Shown: positions 10,197 to 20,560 of the stretch, piece after piece
Position numbering within the stretch: the stretch's first letter is position 1
How the letters are laid out: every line of letters starts with the position of its first letter
NCBI GenBank assembly: GCA_024195585.1
Contig: SWBL01000193.1
Location: forward strand, 31,304 to 95,303
Direction: 5' to 3'
DNA: 64,000 nucleotides
Origin: Aureobasidium sp. EXF-3400
Taxonomy: Eukaryota > Ascomycota > Dothideomycetes > Dothideales > Saccotheciaceae
The notes under the pieces: generated by a model
Database searches by the model: none
The model's input: the letters and a program-made list of their open reading frames with translations, nothing else
What the model was told of the DNA's origin: nothing
Made by a program: the position numbers and the translations under genes

Positions 10197-11243
10197 ATGG
10201 CTCACCGTAGTCTCAGAATCATGTCCCTCGTGGCAGCTGGACTCCTGCTTCTCGCCCATGCCGTGGCTACTGATAATTTTATTATTGCTGACAATACCAC
10301 GGCCGTGAAGCGAGGCATTACACTGACTCCTGCCATGAATGGCATAAATTTCCCGGATCCTTCGGTCTCACGAATCGGCAATGAATGGTGGGCATTCTCG
10401 ACTATGTCACACTACAATGAGAAGCGGGTTCACGTGCCAATTGCTCACACATACGATTTCAGTACGTGGACGAGTTTTGGTGAGCAAGATGCACTTCCTA
10501 ACCTACCGAGTTGGGTCGATCCCAACGCGCCTGCAGTATGGGCGCCTGATGTTGTGCATCTCGCCCCTGGGCGCTTCATTATGTACTTTAGCGCTGCACT
10601 CAAGTCGAATCCGCAGTTTCATTGTTTAGGCATTGCTTCGGCTTCCACGGTCACTGGCCCTTATGCACCTATAGGTACTGCTCCGTGGGCTTGTCCCACG
10701 ACTCAGGGCGGCGCAATAGATCCTGCTGGCTATTACGATCCGACAGACAACACGCGTTGGGTTGTTTACAAGATTGACGGAAATTCCATCGGCCATGGCG
10801 GGAGCTGCGGCAATATGGTCCAGCCGATCGTCAGTACGCCTATAATGCTTCAGCAAGTTTCAGTGGACAACGGATTTACGAAAATTGGTTCTCCGACGGT
10901 GCTCATAGTTAATGACCCTGCTGATGGCCCATATGTTGAAGCGCCATCTCTTACCAAGATGCCTGACGGTACATACGTCCTCTACTACAGTTCAAACTGC
11001 TACACTACTCCTTTGTACGACGTGTCCTACGCGACTTCGAAGAGTATTAGGGGTCCTTATAAGAAATATGGTGGACTTATACAAACCGGAACATATGGAC
11101 TCACAGCTCCAGGCGGGCTTGATTTGGCTATCAATGGCGATCATGCAGTATTCCATGCGAATTGGAATGACGGACGTGCCATGTTTACGGCTCTTATACG
11201 CGGTCAAGGCAGTCAGCTGCAGGTCTATGTCAAGAGTTCTTGA
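10197..11243 (+). CDS. Secreted GH43-type arabinan/xylan hydrolase
   Basis: This is an intronless gene of 348 residues. Residues 1-25 form a signal peptide (LVAAGLLLLAHAVA). The five-bladed propeller family GH43 is indicated by NFPDPSV (expected base Asp54), WAPDVV (residues 115-120), AIDPAGYYD (expected pKa-modulating Asp175) and YVEAPSL (expected acid Glu248). GH43 enzymes are inverting arabinanases, arabinofuranosidases or beta-xylosidases. The subfamily cannot be settled by eye, so the substrate stays open. A secretion signal and the nearby GH12 and CE8 genes support extracellular hemicellulose or pectin side-chain breakdown. Length is typical of single-domain members. Confidence 0.88.
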   Translation: MAHRSLRIMSLVAAGLLLLAHAVATDNFIIADNTTAVKRGITLTPAMNGINFPDPSVSRIGNEWWAFSTMSHYNEKRVHVPIAHTYDFSTWTSFGEQDALPNLPSWVDPNAPAVWAPDVVHLAPGRFIMYFSAALKSNPQFHCLGIASASTVTGPYAPIGTAPWACPTTQGGAIDPAGYYDPTDNTRWVVYKIDGNSIGHGGSCGNMVQPIVSTPIMLQQVSVDNGFTKIGSPTVLIVNDPADGPYVEAPSLTKMPDGTYVLYYSSNCYTTPLYDVSYATSKSIRGPYKKYGGLIQTGTYGLTAPGGLDLAINGDHAVFHANWNDGRAMFTALIRGQGSQLQVYVKSS

Positions 11244-11714
11244 TAAACCTGAAGATTTCTATGTCGCCAGATTGAGAAAAGAATTATGTTTGTGTGGGAG
11301 ATAACTGTTAGTTGGTATATAGAAGTATTGATGCTCAACACGGTCAAATGTGCAAACGCTTTCCAGGGTCTGGGCCTATTGGGTCAAGCAGTGCGCCCAA
11401 AGGCAAACCAGTTCGGGGCGTCGGCCAACACGCCGAAAACAACCTCCCGTTCTGGCATTTTGCAGGCTCATGCCTCACAAGGATCCTGGCATGGGCCTCT
11501 AATCCGGGTCTAATGGAGAGGTGATTCGTGCAAGACAGGTCCGCTTTCACTGAACAGTGCTTGCCTGTTCTTTGCTCTTTCCCTTCATTTCACATTTCGG
11601 AAGTTACTCCGGCTTTTCTGACTGGAGAGTTGAGAGTGCTCCTGTCAGAAGTCGCCGCACATCGCCTCCTCGTCGTCAAGACGTCTCTGCCTCTGACGAT
11701 CCTGGTCTAGCGAC
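11244..11714. other. Intergenic, upstream of the Zn2Cys6 gene
   Basis: No gene is recognised. Only short unsupported open frames occur on both strands. Confidence 0.45.
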
Positions 11715-12320
11715 ATGGATGGCGAGCCGGCCAGCTCGACAACTGCGAGCGAATCGACTCCATCAAGCAGCAAAACGGTTCCAGAGCCAGCATCACAGCG
11801 ACCTGCGGACGCAAAGGTCAGCAAGCCGAAACGCAGTGTCGTCCATGTTGCATGTGCTTGCTGCAGGCGACTTCGCATCAAGGTGAGAGTGGCATTCTCT
11901 TGGCTAAAGGCTCTGTTGATGACTGGGAGCTAGTGCGACGGAGTACGACCGACTTGCCAACCATGCGCCAGGAGATATGAGGACTGTGTGTACGATGTCG
12001 AGGCCAACACAACACGGTCCAACGCGCTCAAGCGCAAGAACGAGGAGCTTGCAAAGGAGAACACACAGCTCCGAACGCTGTACGACTTCCTACAGAACCG
12101 GCCCCTGATCGAGGCCGAGGAGATTTTCCGTCGCGTTCGCAGCACTCAAGATCCACTCGACGTCCTGCGTCACGTCACCACTGCCGACTTACTCATGGCT
12201 CAGACGACTGCCTCTGAAAAGCACACACACAGTCAGAATCTTCAAAACAGTTCTTTCAACAGGAACTATGCCCCTGGATTCGGCTCACTCAAGTATGATC
12301 CTGTTCACGACAGTCAGTGA
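11715..12320 (+). CDS. Short Zn2Cys6 transcription factor
   Basis: Exons 11715-11882 and 11934-12320 (intron 51 bp, splitting the zinc cluster as is common in this family) encode 184 residues. The binuclear cluster reads ACACCRRLRIK, CDGVRPTCQPCARR, EDCVYD, giving the six cysteines C-x2-C-x6-C-x5-C-x2-C-x6-C plus extra Cys. It is followed by a coiled-coil dimerisation helix (ALKRKNEELAKENTQLRTL) and the segment EAEEIFRRVRSTQDPLDVL typical of these factors. The protein stops 184 residues in, with no fungal_trans middle-homology region, whereas many relatives are 500-800 residues. No open continuation is visible downstream. It may be a naturally short regulator or a truncated one. It sits next to catabolic genes and may control them; that is inference. 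Confidence 0.82.
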
Positions 12321-12951
12321 AGATGACCAGATGCACACCTTTTCTGAAGACGCCTCATGCTGGCCGACCTGCCTCGCTAGACTTGTTCGACACTGCCGTC
12401 CTCTGATTCGCCCATATCACACGAGAAACATCGAAGGAGCCTGACTTTAGCATCGTCTTAGACGTCTGGTTGTGCATTTGTGTCCAGAAAGAGAAAGAGG
12501 CAACGAGAAACACAAACAATCAGCACCCATTCATCCTGGGTGCCCCAGAAGTTCTGAACTGTCTGAACACAGCTCTCCCCTGCTGGTTAGAACGTAGCAG
12601 TAAGAGTCACGACAAAACAAACACATATACGCATTCGAGGTCGGTCGTCCCTGGCAATTAGTCCTCGTGGCTAAGCGGCAACAGGGCTCAGCCGTGACCG
12701 ACAGCCTGTACATACCCCACCGTGCACCATCTATCAATCCGTATCTTGCTCTGACGTAGCCATCAAGGAATGGTACACGTATTCCACCTTCTTACCTCTA
12801 TGGCCTAGGATACACCTATATCATGACGCATCAGGGCAGATGATACACACTTTCATGCATCTTTTCGAGGTGAACACAGTTTGGATTTTGCGCGGATGAA
12901 ACATAAATCATCGCCTATAATTTCCATTCATCAATATAGACGACTCTCAGT
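12321..12951. other. Convergent intergenic region
   Basis: No gene is seen. I looked for a continuation of the Zn2Cys6 gene with a regulatory domain and found none in any plus-strand frame. Confidence 0.5.
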
Positions 12952-14109
12952 CTAGCCGCTTGCGGGTGCAGCCATAACTTCTTGTATCTTTTCAAGTGAG
13001 ACTTCGGCCTTCAGCAACCACGCAAATCCATAGAACGTGTCAACAATGGCCTTCTTACTGCCGCTCAAGAACGGCAGGAAAGCGAAATGTGCATGGGGCA
13101 GTCCGGGCCAGATGTCGAGTTTTGTCTTGACACCATTCTCACTCAACACTTGCTCGTAGATCAATCCATCGTCACGCAGAGGGTCTAGTCCGTCGACTTG
13201 GACATACGTGGGAGGCAACCCCTTGTGAGGATTTTTGCTGTTGAAGGGCGAATAAAGCGGTGACTTCGGGTCCGCTTCAGTATGACGTTGAACGGCATTC
13301 ATGGCGTGTGCGTCAAGGACTGGTGCGTCTGCATTCTGCTCTCGCGAGAACCAGACATCTTTATACTTGTCTGGCACCAGGTCCTTGTTAGGGAAGACGA
13401 TAGGGACACACAGCCAAAGACCTGTTAGAGGGTGTGCCAGGCTCTTGTCCTCCAACGTCTTCTGCGCAACGCATGCAGTCAGGTTACCTGTGAAATGTTA
13501 GGCACGCTTGACTTCCCAGAATTTTTTGGTGATGATACGGACCGCCTGCACTAACGCCTCCCAAGATGAAGCCCTTGGAAGGGTCTGCACCCAAGGACTC
13601 TGCATTCTTCGCAAGCCACAGGAGAGTATCTTCGGTATCGTGTGCTGCGGTGGGAAACTTATGCTCGGGTGCCAGTCTGTAGGCAGTGTTCACGACGACT
13701 GCATCGAAAGCTCTGGCAAGTCCTCTGCTGTATGGGGTGAGTTGTTGGTTATCACCAACCACAAACCCTCCACCAAAGACCAAGACAAGCAGAGGCCCTC
13801 CAGTCTTGCCTGTCGGCTTGTGAATCTTGATCTGGCTCTCGAAGCCATCTCTCATAGTAATGTTTTGGAAGCTTTCCTCGAGGTGCGGAGCTGCTGGACC
13901 CAAAGCCGCGAGCGATTGTTTTCCCATCTTGTCGCGCATGGCGCGGAATTCTTTGATGTTGTCCCAGTTGCCCTTGGGGACGGGGTTGTTCTTCAGCCAC
14001 TGTATGGGGTCAGTGAATCGTTCGTAGCCGAAAGAGAGGGACCAATGCCTACCTCTGCGAGCTCTGGGTCCATCTCTCCGAGCTTCGCGACTTCTTCCTT
14101 GGTCCTCAT
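12952..14109 (-). CDS. HSL-family alpha/beta hydrolase (esterase)
   Basis: Three exons (14053-14109, 13543-13999, 12952-13487) with introns of 53 and 55 bp give 349 residues. Start at 14109 (MRTKEEVAKLGEMDPELAE) was chosen because splicing GTAGGC...ACAG joins it in frame to WLKNNPVPKG. The alpha/beta hydrolase fold-3 signature is clear: GGGFVVGD (oxyanion region), GGVSAGGN (nucleophile Ser169), DGLDPLRDDG (catalytic Asp) and LPHAHF (catalytic His). The oxyanion motif is FGGG where HGGG is usual. No signal peptide is seen, so it should act inside the cell on acyl esters or lactones. Its neighbours are a tautomerase and, further on, an aldolase. Confidence 0.88.
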
Positions 14110-14620
14110 CGTGGCGGTTTAGTACAGTAGTCGTATGTAACGGGATGGTTGTTATGGTTCTCAAGGACTGTCAGTCTGCGGAGCAGCCATCTTGCTTTCT
14201 CTTGTAGTCTGCGTTGGACCTCGGGTACATTACCAGCCGTTGCGTCCAAGCTCCACGACCGAGGTCCTGAGTTCCTTAAACGTGGAGTTTAGGCTCGAAC
14301 ACGGCGGTGTTGATGGTGGGCGGTACAAGTATGATAGTGCCCCACCTTGATCATCGGAGGTCGGAGCTGGAATGACGCGGGCCGTATCTCGTACTTGTGT
14401 CATCTGCCGCTCCTACTCGAGTGCTCGCAAACATCACTACATTCGGGCAATCATCAAACCGCCCTTTCAGAAGATCACTCTAGGCCATCAGCAAGTCCTG
14501 ACAAATATATGTCCGCTTCGGGGTTATACAGAGTAAATACACGAGCGCTTGAGAGAGACTCAAGCTATCTCACCCCCAGCAATGTCGCGGATGCTACGGA
14601 TTTCACATCAACCTCTTTAA
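14110..14620. other. Intergenic region
   Basis: This is the upstream region of the hydrolase gene and the 3' region of the tautomerase gene. No other feature is recognised. Confidence 0.45.
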
Positions 14621-15146
14621 TCAACTATACTGCTCTATCAATCCAGCAAAGTGTTCATCACCACCTTCGGCCTTCTTGACAAAGGTTTCCCAGTTCTCTT
14701 TGATCCACGCGGCATCCTGTCCAGCAGGAGGCAAGTACAGTCCAGCTTCCATACCCGCAACGATGGCTCCATAGAACATGACTAGCCGAAGCTCTGTGCC
14801 TGGCACTATTTTTGCCCATTCGTCTTCTAGTGCCTTGCTTACAGCATCATAGTCGGATTGTGTTCGTGAAGGGCCATGTCTCACATAGGCAAAGATGCGA
14901 TTACTTCTGTACTGTATGAACATCAACAATCTGTATCTTACTCGCCAGAGATAGGGTCTTGAAGCTTTTGCTCACCTGCTTTCCTGCCACATAAGTTCGT
15001 TGGTCTGAAATGTCTGTTATGCGGACATTGACAAAGAGTCTCGGGGTCGAGAACTGCTGGCTATGGATTTTGGTGATTGCCTCGGCCAGCTGGTCTTTTT
15101 GGTCGTCGCTGAGCTTGCATACATGCTCGACCTCATATGCTGGCAT
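14621..15146 (-). CDS. Tautomerase_3 / cis-CaaD-like protein
   Basis: Exons 14976-15146 and 14621-14911 (64-bp intron, CAG/GTGAGC donor) encode 153 residues. The start at 15146 places Pro directly after Met (MPAYEVEHVCKL), as needed for the N-terminal proline catalyst of the tautomerase superfamily; the longer upstream open frame is therefore rejected. Family features include the LFVNVRITD strand, NRIFAYVRHGPSRTQSDY with two arginines, and AGMEAGLYLPPAGQD. Members related to cis-3-chloroacrylate dehalogenase are about 150 residues long and hydrate or tautomerise small unsaturated acids; most fungal versions have unknown natural substrates. It lies on the same strand as the alpha/beta hydrolase, about 0.5 kb away. 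Confidence 0.88.
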
Positions 15147-15524
15147 GATTGATAGATTCTGAAATGGTTTATTCTTGAAGTTTCCAGGGAGCCGATCGTG
15201 TATAGTCAATGCTAGATGTGTTCTAGAGCTGCTTTTATCTTTGGAAGCTCCTGTTGAGCGGAGCGGGGTAAACATGGGTATGATGAGTACTACCTAGGTT
15301 TGTTGACTCAACTATAGCACGTGCGTGTGGTCTCGTAGCGTTACAAACAAGAAACCTCGATGGTCATTCGCATACTAGTGTCTGATATCGAACGAATTTG
15401 CATCAAGATGAGGTTTCAAAAAAAAGATAGAGGCATAGATGTTAGCAACGACCGTTGGCAACACCCGAGATCAAAATATCAACGATTCTCTGAAGCACGC
15501 AATCACATTTGCACATCTACAATC
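15147..15524. other. Divergent promoter region
   Basis: The interval between the tautomerase (minus) and glutaredoxin-like (plus) starts can serve as a shared promoter. No further feature is recognised. Confidence 0.45.
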
Positions 15525-15926
15525 ATGTTTCCCACGCTCGCCCTCCGGAACTTCGCCTGCCGCATCACGCTGTTCACGCGCTCAAACTGCAAGTTGTGCT
15601 CGGATGCGAAAGAGGTCCTCTCCAATGTCTGGGACAAGCGACCGTTCGAATATGACGAGATCAATGTGATGGAGCATTCTGATCAAAAGTGGAAGAACAT
15701 GTACGAATTCGATACACCAGTGGTAAGCTTCTTCCGCGGTCTTTTCTGCCTATCAATTTGACAACGATTCTAGATCCATGTGGACAAGGCAAAAGAAGGC
15801 AAAGAGTTCAGCACAACGGGCGAAGCAAGGAAACTCATGCACAGGTTTAAGGAGCATGAGGTTGAGAAATTGATGGATGAAGCTATATTGGGCGAGCCTT
15901 CTTCCTCATCCTCCTCATCCGCGTAA
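15525..15926 (+). CDS. Glutaredoxin-like protein (DUF836 type)
   Basis: Exons 15525-15722 and 15774-15926 (51-bp intron) give 116 residues. The N-terminus may be a short mitochondrial presequence (MFPTLALRNFACR). Next comes a thioredoxin-fold start, ITLFTRSNCKLCSDAKEVL, with a CKLC redox motif, then FEYDEINVMEH and DTPVIHVDKAKEG, where the cis-proline TPV motif spans the splice site. This matches the small glutaredoxin-like family of yeast YDR286C. The C-terminus is a serine run (EPSSSSSSSA) coded by a TCC/TCA repeat. A role in thiol redox chemistry is inferred from the fold only. Confidence 0.85.
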
Positions 15927-16239
15927 CCTAATTTTGTCCTCGTCGTTTGAATATGCACCCTTGCCGGATCAGGAGGGAAAGAGTTACTGCCGATGAGGTG
16001 CGGGGCATCTGACTTCACTCTTAACTCGAATCAAAGCATCAACTGCTTCATCACGATACAACCCAAGAGATCTTTTTTCATCATCAAACACACCGAAATC
16101 AATACATCACAAACCATCCACCAATTTTCCGCATCGCAAACTACACTGCCCTCTCGGCAGTGCAACCAAACCCCGTGCACCAATCCTCGACACCCCTGGA
16201 GTCATCAAGATAACAGACACAGAATTAGACTCATCAACA
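15927..16239. other. Upstream region of the aldolase gene
   Basis: No gene is recognised. The sequence becomes C/A-rich (CACCAATCC-type) close to the aldolase start. Confidence 0.45.
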
Positions 16240-17100
16240 ATGCAAGCAGCCAATCACCTCCACAAGACTCTCCACAGCAATGCCCTCGCCCTAGGCGCCT
16301 GGCAAATGCTACCCGGCTCAAACCTCTCCCGCATCCTCGCCCGCACAAACCCCGACTGGATCTGCGTTGATACCGAACACGGAAACATCAGTGATACAGC
16401 CATGCATGAATCAGTGGCAGCTATTGCAGCTTGTGGCGTCTCTCCCATCGTTCGTACAGTCTCGAATGAAGGCTGGATGATCAAGCGCGCATTAGACGCT
16501 GGCGCCCACGGCATTGTGATTCCTCAACTCAACAATGCAGAGGAGGCGAAAAGCGTGGTTCGAGCAGCAAAGTTTCCTCCACAGGGGATCAGGGGGTTCG
16601 GAAGTCCGTTTGCTATGGAGAGATTTACGCCCAAGGGCAGCGAGCCCGTCTCAGCCGCTGAGTATCTGCAGCAGGCCAATGATGCATTGGTCACCATCAT
16701 TCAGATCGAGACTCAGTCAGCATTGGACAATGTGGATGCTATCGCTGCCGTGCCGGGTGTGGATGTCCTGTTCATTGGTCCTTATGATCTGGGAAACAGC
16801 ATTGGCTACCCTATCCTTGCTGATGGCATGCACGACGAACTCAAAACCGCCATCGAAAAGATCCACACTGCTGCAAAGAAGGCTGGCAAGCATTCAGGCA
16901 TCTACTGTACCGATGGTGATCAAGCGAGACACTACGCAGACAGAGGTTTTACTATGATCAGTGCCATGACAGACTCATTGGCTCTAGGTCAAGGCGTGGG
17001 TACTGCTTTGAACCGAGCAAGGGGATCTTGGGGCCATGCGGCACTGCAGGGTGTCAAGCAGGGAGCAAGCAGGATTGTTTCCTCGACTTCTCCTTATTGA
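16240..17100 (+). CDS. HpcH/HpaI-family class II aldolase
   Basis: This is an intronless gene of 286 residues. Landmarks are ALGAWQMLPG at the start, DWICVDTEHGNIS (catalytic His), PIVRTV (substrate-binding Arg), DAGAHGIVIPQLNNAEEA, GIRGFGSPFA, IIQIETQSALDNVD (metal ligand Glu) and VLFIGPYDLGNSIG (metal ligand Asp). These define the metal-dependent pyruvate aldolases that split 2-oxo-4-hydroxy acids such as 4-hydroxy-2-oxoheptanedioate into pyruvate and an aldehyde. The fungal substrate is not known from sequence. The preceding tautomerase, hydrolase and Zn2Cys6 genes suggest a joint role in small-acid or aromatic breakdown. Confidence 0.9.
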   Translation: MQAANHLHKTLHSNALALGAWQMLPGSNLSRILARTNPDWICVDTEHGNISDTAMHESVAAIAACGVSPIVRTVSNEGWMIKRALDAGAHGIVIPQLNNAEEAKSVVRAAKFPPQGIRGFGSPFAMERFTPKGSEPVSAAEYLQQANDALVTIIQIETQSALDNVDAIAAVPGVDVLFIGPYDLGNSIGYPILADGMHDELKTAIEKIHTAAKKAGKHSGIYCTDGDQARHYADRGFTMISAMTDSLALGQGVGTALNRARGSWGHAALQGVKQGASRIVSSTSPY

Positions 17101-18247
17101 TTTAGGTTCTATCCTGAGTCTAGATCTTATGTTGATATATCATTCAAGCTTTGAGCTTTGTATGTGTTTATGATTGATATCGTGTAACTGGCCGACCAAG
17201 GTTAGAATCGAGAGAGAGAACACTTATACGACATATACGGTCAACGCATAGCACCAAACACATCAACAACGCTCCCATCCATATGCCTTGCACCATTTTT
17301 CTGGTCTCGATTGCCTCGACCATCGTGCCTTCCTTCCTCGAAATCTCGGTCAAAACATCCTCTCCTTCCTCTCTCACTAGACTGGTGACTACAAGATCAA
17401 GAAACCCCCTCGTGCTCTTATGATATCAAACTCCCACCAACGCAGTCCAATACTCGGTGGTACACCCGGACTTTTTGTCACACAAAACCCAGAAACGTGC
17501 GGAAACATCTTTTGCGAACGTATCGTGCAGTATTCCTATATCCTATGTGCACAAAGTATCAAAACAAGCAAACGAATAGAATAATGTAAGACTCGAAACA
17601 TTGCATGAATTGACTTGGAATAAAGTGGGAAAAGTGACGTTTCCTATACGAGTAATAGTCAAAGATCTTCTTTGCTCGTTACTGCTTTGTGATTTTCCCA
17701 TTGCATGTTGTGCCATTTGTTTTGCTTTCTCGTGACATTTGCTAGTGTGAACTAGAGTAGGGAGGTTATGGCCTTACAGAGTTTTTTTGTGATTTGAAAA
17801 GTATGCACGGAGAGTATGTATGGAAAAGTAGCTGTTTTTTGCTGATATTATCTTGTACGCACGTCTGAGTCGGCTTCTCTGGAGTAAGGTAAATAGAACA
17901 ACAAAGAACTGAGATGGGTATCGTCGTTGAAGTCTTTGAGGCGCTCTGATCTGTACAGTAATCCATCACGCAAGAACAAGATGTGGAATCTTATGTGACA
18001 AGAAAGGAAAAACAAGCAGAAAGGCACAAGGGGGAAACCAGAGAAAATAGGAACAAGTGAGTTGAAAAGAAAGAAAAATATTAGAAAAAGAAGGTTCTAT
18101 GCAAAAACGGGCTCGAAACGAAAAACGTCGAACTTTTTGGTTGGTAGCCACCACCCAGGCTTCACTATTGCCTGGATCTGCTGTAGTTTTGAACATTATT
18201 TCTGACGTCTTTAGTCGATCTGATCGCTGTGCCACGAATGGCCAAAA
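17101..18247. other. Convergent intergenic region, 1.1 kb
   Basis: The 3' regions of the aldolase and ethanolamine kinase genes meet here. The sequence is moderately AT-rich with several TATATA/ATAA-type polyadenylation-like stretches. No gene or repeat is recognised. Confidence 0.45.
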
Positions 18248-19603
18248 TTACTCCTCGGCCCATCGCTTCTCTCGCAACGTAAGTTCGCGACCTTCCCGTT
18301 GTCTTGATCCGTCTTGCTCGGCTCTCCAAGCCCAGTACTCGCCCAGACGAATGTCTGCGTATGAAGCGTAGTCAAAGTCGATTTGCGAGATCTCCGCTTG
18401 GATGAGTGACCAGATACCCCAATAGAAGCCTGGTAGGCCACGGAAAGTGTCGACTTGATTGATGAGCTGCTGTTTCTCGCGTTCGATGGTTTCTAAATCC
18501 GAGACGGGAGCGAAATTGCGGTATGATGCGAGATATTGAGTGATGAAGTCGGCGCGTTGACTGCGCGTTGGCAGAGCAGTGTAATCACAGTCGAAACCGC
18601 CCCATTCTGCAAAGTGATTGGCAATATCGAATGCGGCGGGTGCTGGGGTTGCATATTCGTAGTCGATGAAGCTCACTGTGAGGCCTTTTCCACCTTCTCT
18701 CTGACCAGGATGTACAATAACATTACCAGATAGAAGATCGCAATGAGCAAAAATGTAGTCGTAGCCGTCCAAACCAGGTGTCTGTCCTAGTTCGTTGGAG
18801 AGGTGTGTCAATTCATGTTGCAACATGTCCCTTCGCTCCTTCTCTTTCTGGGTGGCTACTGGTAGCGCATTGATCCATTCTTGCATAACGGTCCACAAAC
18901 TGGGTTTCGGCCTCTTGTGGCCGGCTTTGTCTGTGTGGTGTGTGATCTGAGAGTCCTCTGCTACGTCATTCTGCTCTTGCAGCGTTTGAAGCGAACTGAT
19001 AGCAGCAATTGGTAGTGTGCTGTGCCATTGGCCAAGTCTTCTCGCAACTGCACGGTAGACGTCGGGTCTTCGAAGGTCTTCTGGGCTGCATACGTCGCCT
19101 GCGATGTATTTGTAGAGTAGGCCGTTCTCGAAGCGTGCGAATAGTGGAGGGGCGAGGCCGCGGCCAGCAAGCAAAGAGTGTGATCGAGTTTCTCCTGTTG
19201 TGGTTGTCAATTGAGCGTCGCAATCTTGTCATACGGAAGAGGCGTACTCTCGCGGTCTATCAGGACATCTGTGCCCTTGCCATATGCTCTCAGGAGAATG
19301 GCATCTGAGTCAATGTCTTGTTGTGTATATCCTGGTCGCTTCTTGACGGCTTTCATAAGCTGGGGCAGGTCATGTCAGTTACGATCGAGGAGGATTGGAC
19401 AAGAAAGGCTTGCCTTAACGTACAGTGTTTGTGATGCCTTCGGTAAAGGGAATCAATTCAACAGGGCCTTCATCGTGTTCCCAGTCTGGACATAGAGTGT
19501 ATATCAGGCGCAAAGCCGAGCGCTCGGAATCGGTGTGATCGTAGCAGAGATCGATGTGTCGGACGGCCATGGGAGAGTCTGCTCTGAGCAGGTGCAAGTC
19601 CAT
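18248..19603 (-). CDS. Ethanolamine (choline/ethanolamine) kinase
   Basis: Three exons (19424-19603, 19248-19359, 18248-19194) with introns of 64 and 53 bp encode 412 residues. Diagnostic parts are PFTEGITNTLMKAV, AYGKGTDVLIDRE, GLAPPLFARFENGLLYKYI, the kinase motif FAHCDLLSGNVI (catalytic Asp about 250) and FIDYEYATPAPAAFDIANHF. The last two are the Brenner and choline-kinase motifs. The enzyme phosphorylates ethanolamine (possibly choline) with ATP, the first step of the CDP-ethanolamine (Kennedy) pathway. The early part (LDGYDYIFAHCD, LPGFYWGIWSLIQAEIS) agrees with ethanolamine kinases. The start is either Met at 19603 or Met at 19570; both precede the conserved region. Confidence 0.92.
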
Positions 19604-20560
19604 GTTAGAGAGTGTAACTTTGATTAAAGTGGATAGTAGGCACGCGGGCAGGTAGTACAGGAAGCAGCAACCAAGCGGAGTTGGAAGAAGACGAAATTCG
19701 ATGAAAGTGGACGAATAGTTTGTCAAGCCATGCAGAAACCGGGACAGAACAATGTCAGGGCGGGCTGCAGCAAAAGTGGTGATCGTGTGAGTTGAGAGGG
19801 GCTTGGGAATTGAATGAGACAGTGGGGTCAGAGCGTTCAGCGAGTCCACTTTGATGGCCTGGCCGCGACACAGGGCCAAGGCGGAGACCCTTTCCCCTGC
19901 TACATTTCTGCCTGACGTCCATTCTCACGCACAAAAGAGCTTGAGAAAGGGGCGCCTCGAAACCTCCTGAATTCGACTTTCGTCCCACACTTCTGTTTCC
20001 TGCTACGCACTTGTCCAAAATTCTGCAGCATCTTCGCAGCGCGCCTTTTCGCTCCCTATTCGAAAGCTGAAATTGCCCACTTCCTTTCGCTTGAGATTAC
20101 CCGCCCGTCCAATCGATTCCTCCAAGCTCGGCCGCCATATGACGCGCTTCTTCCGCAACTTCCTATTCCCATGTGATTGGCCTGTAAACCATGCATGTTC
20201 GCACGTGAAAGTCCGTTCAACTCGTCGCGTGCATCGAGACTCGCAAACTGACGTTCATGGTTTTGGGCTTCCTTTTCTAGCATTGATCTTCTTTATAAAT
20301 GAATGACATGCCTCGACAAAAGACTAGCTTTTATTTGCTTACAGCGGTGAGTGAGCTGCAAATTGGCTATGTACAGAGACAGGGCTATAAGCCGGAAAAC
20401 AAAATGTAGGAAGTTTCCTTCCTGTGACTTGACAAGCAAACAAAACAAAGAGGATATCTATCGTGCCTTAACGCCACTCGTCCAGTGATACCCACACGCA
20501 AAATAATAACAAGAAAGAGAAATAACCCCATTCGCTCAATCGCATCGTAACAATCAGAAT
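19604..20560. other. Intergenic region
   Basis: This is the upstream region of ethanolamine kinase and the 3' region of the calcium pump gene. No gene is recognised. Confidence 0.45.

Noticed and set aside
13508..14122. 204-codon plus-strand open frame opposite the alpha/beta hydrolase
   Set aside because: The minus-strand hydrolase has all catalytic motifs and consistent introns; the plus frame is a shadow.
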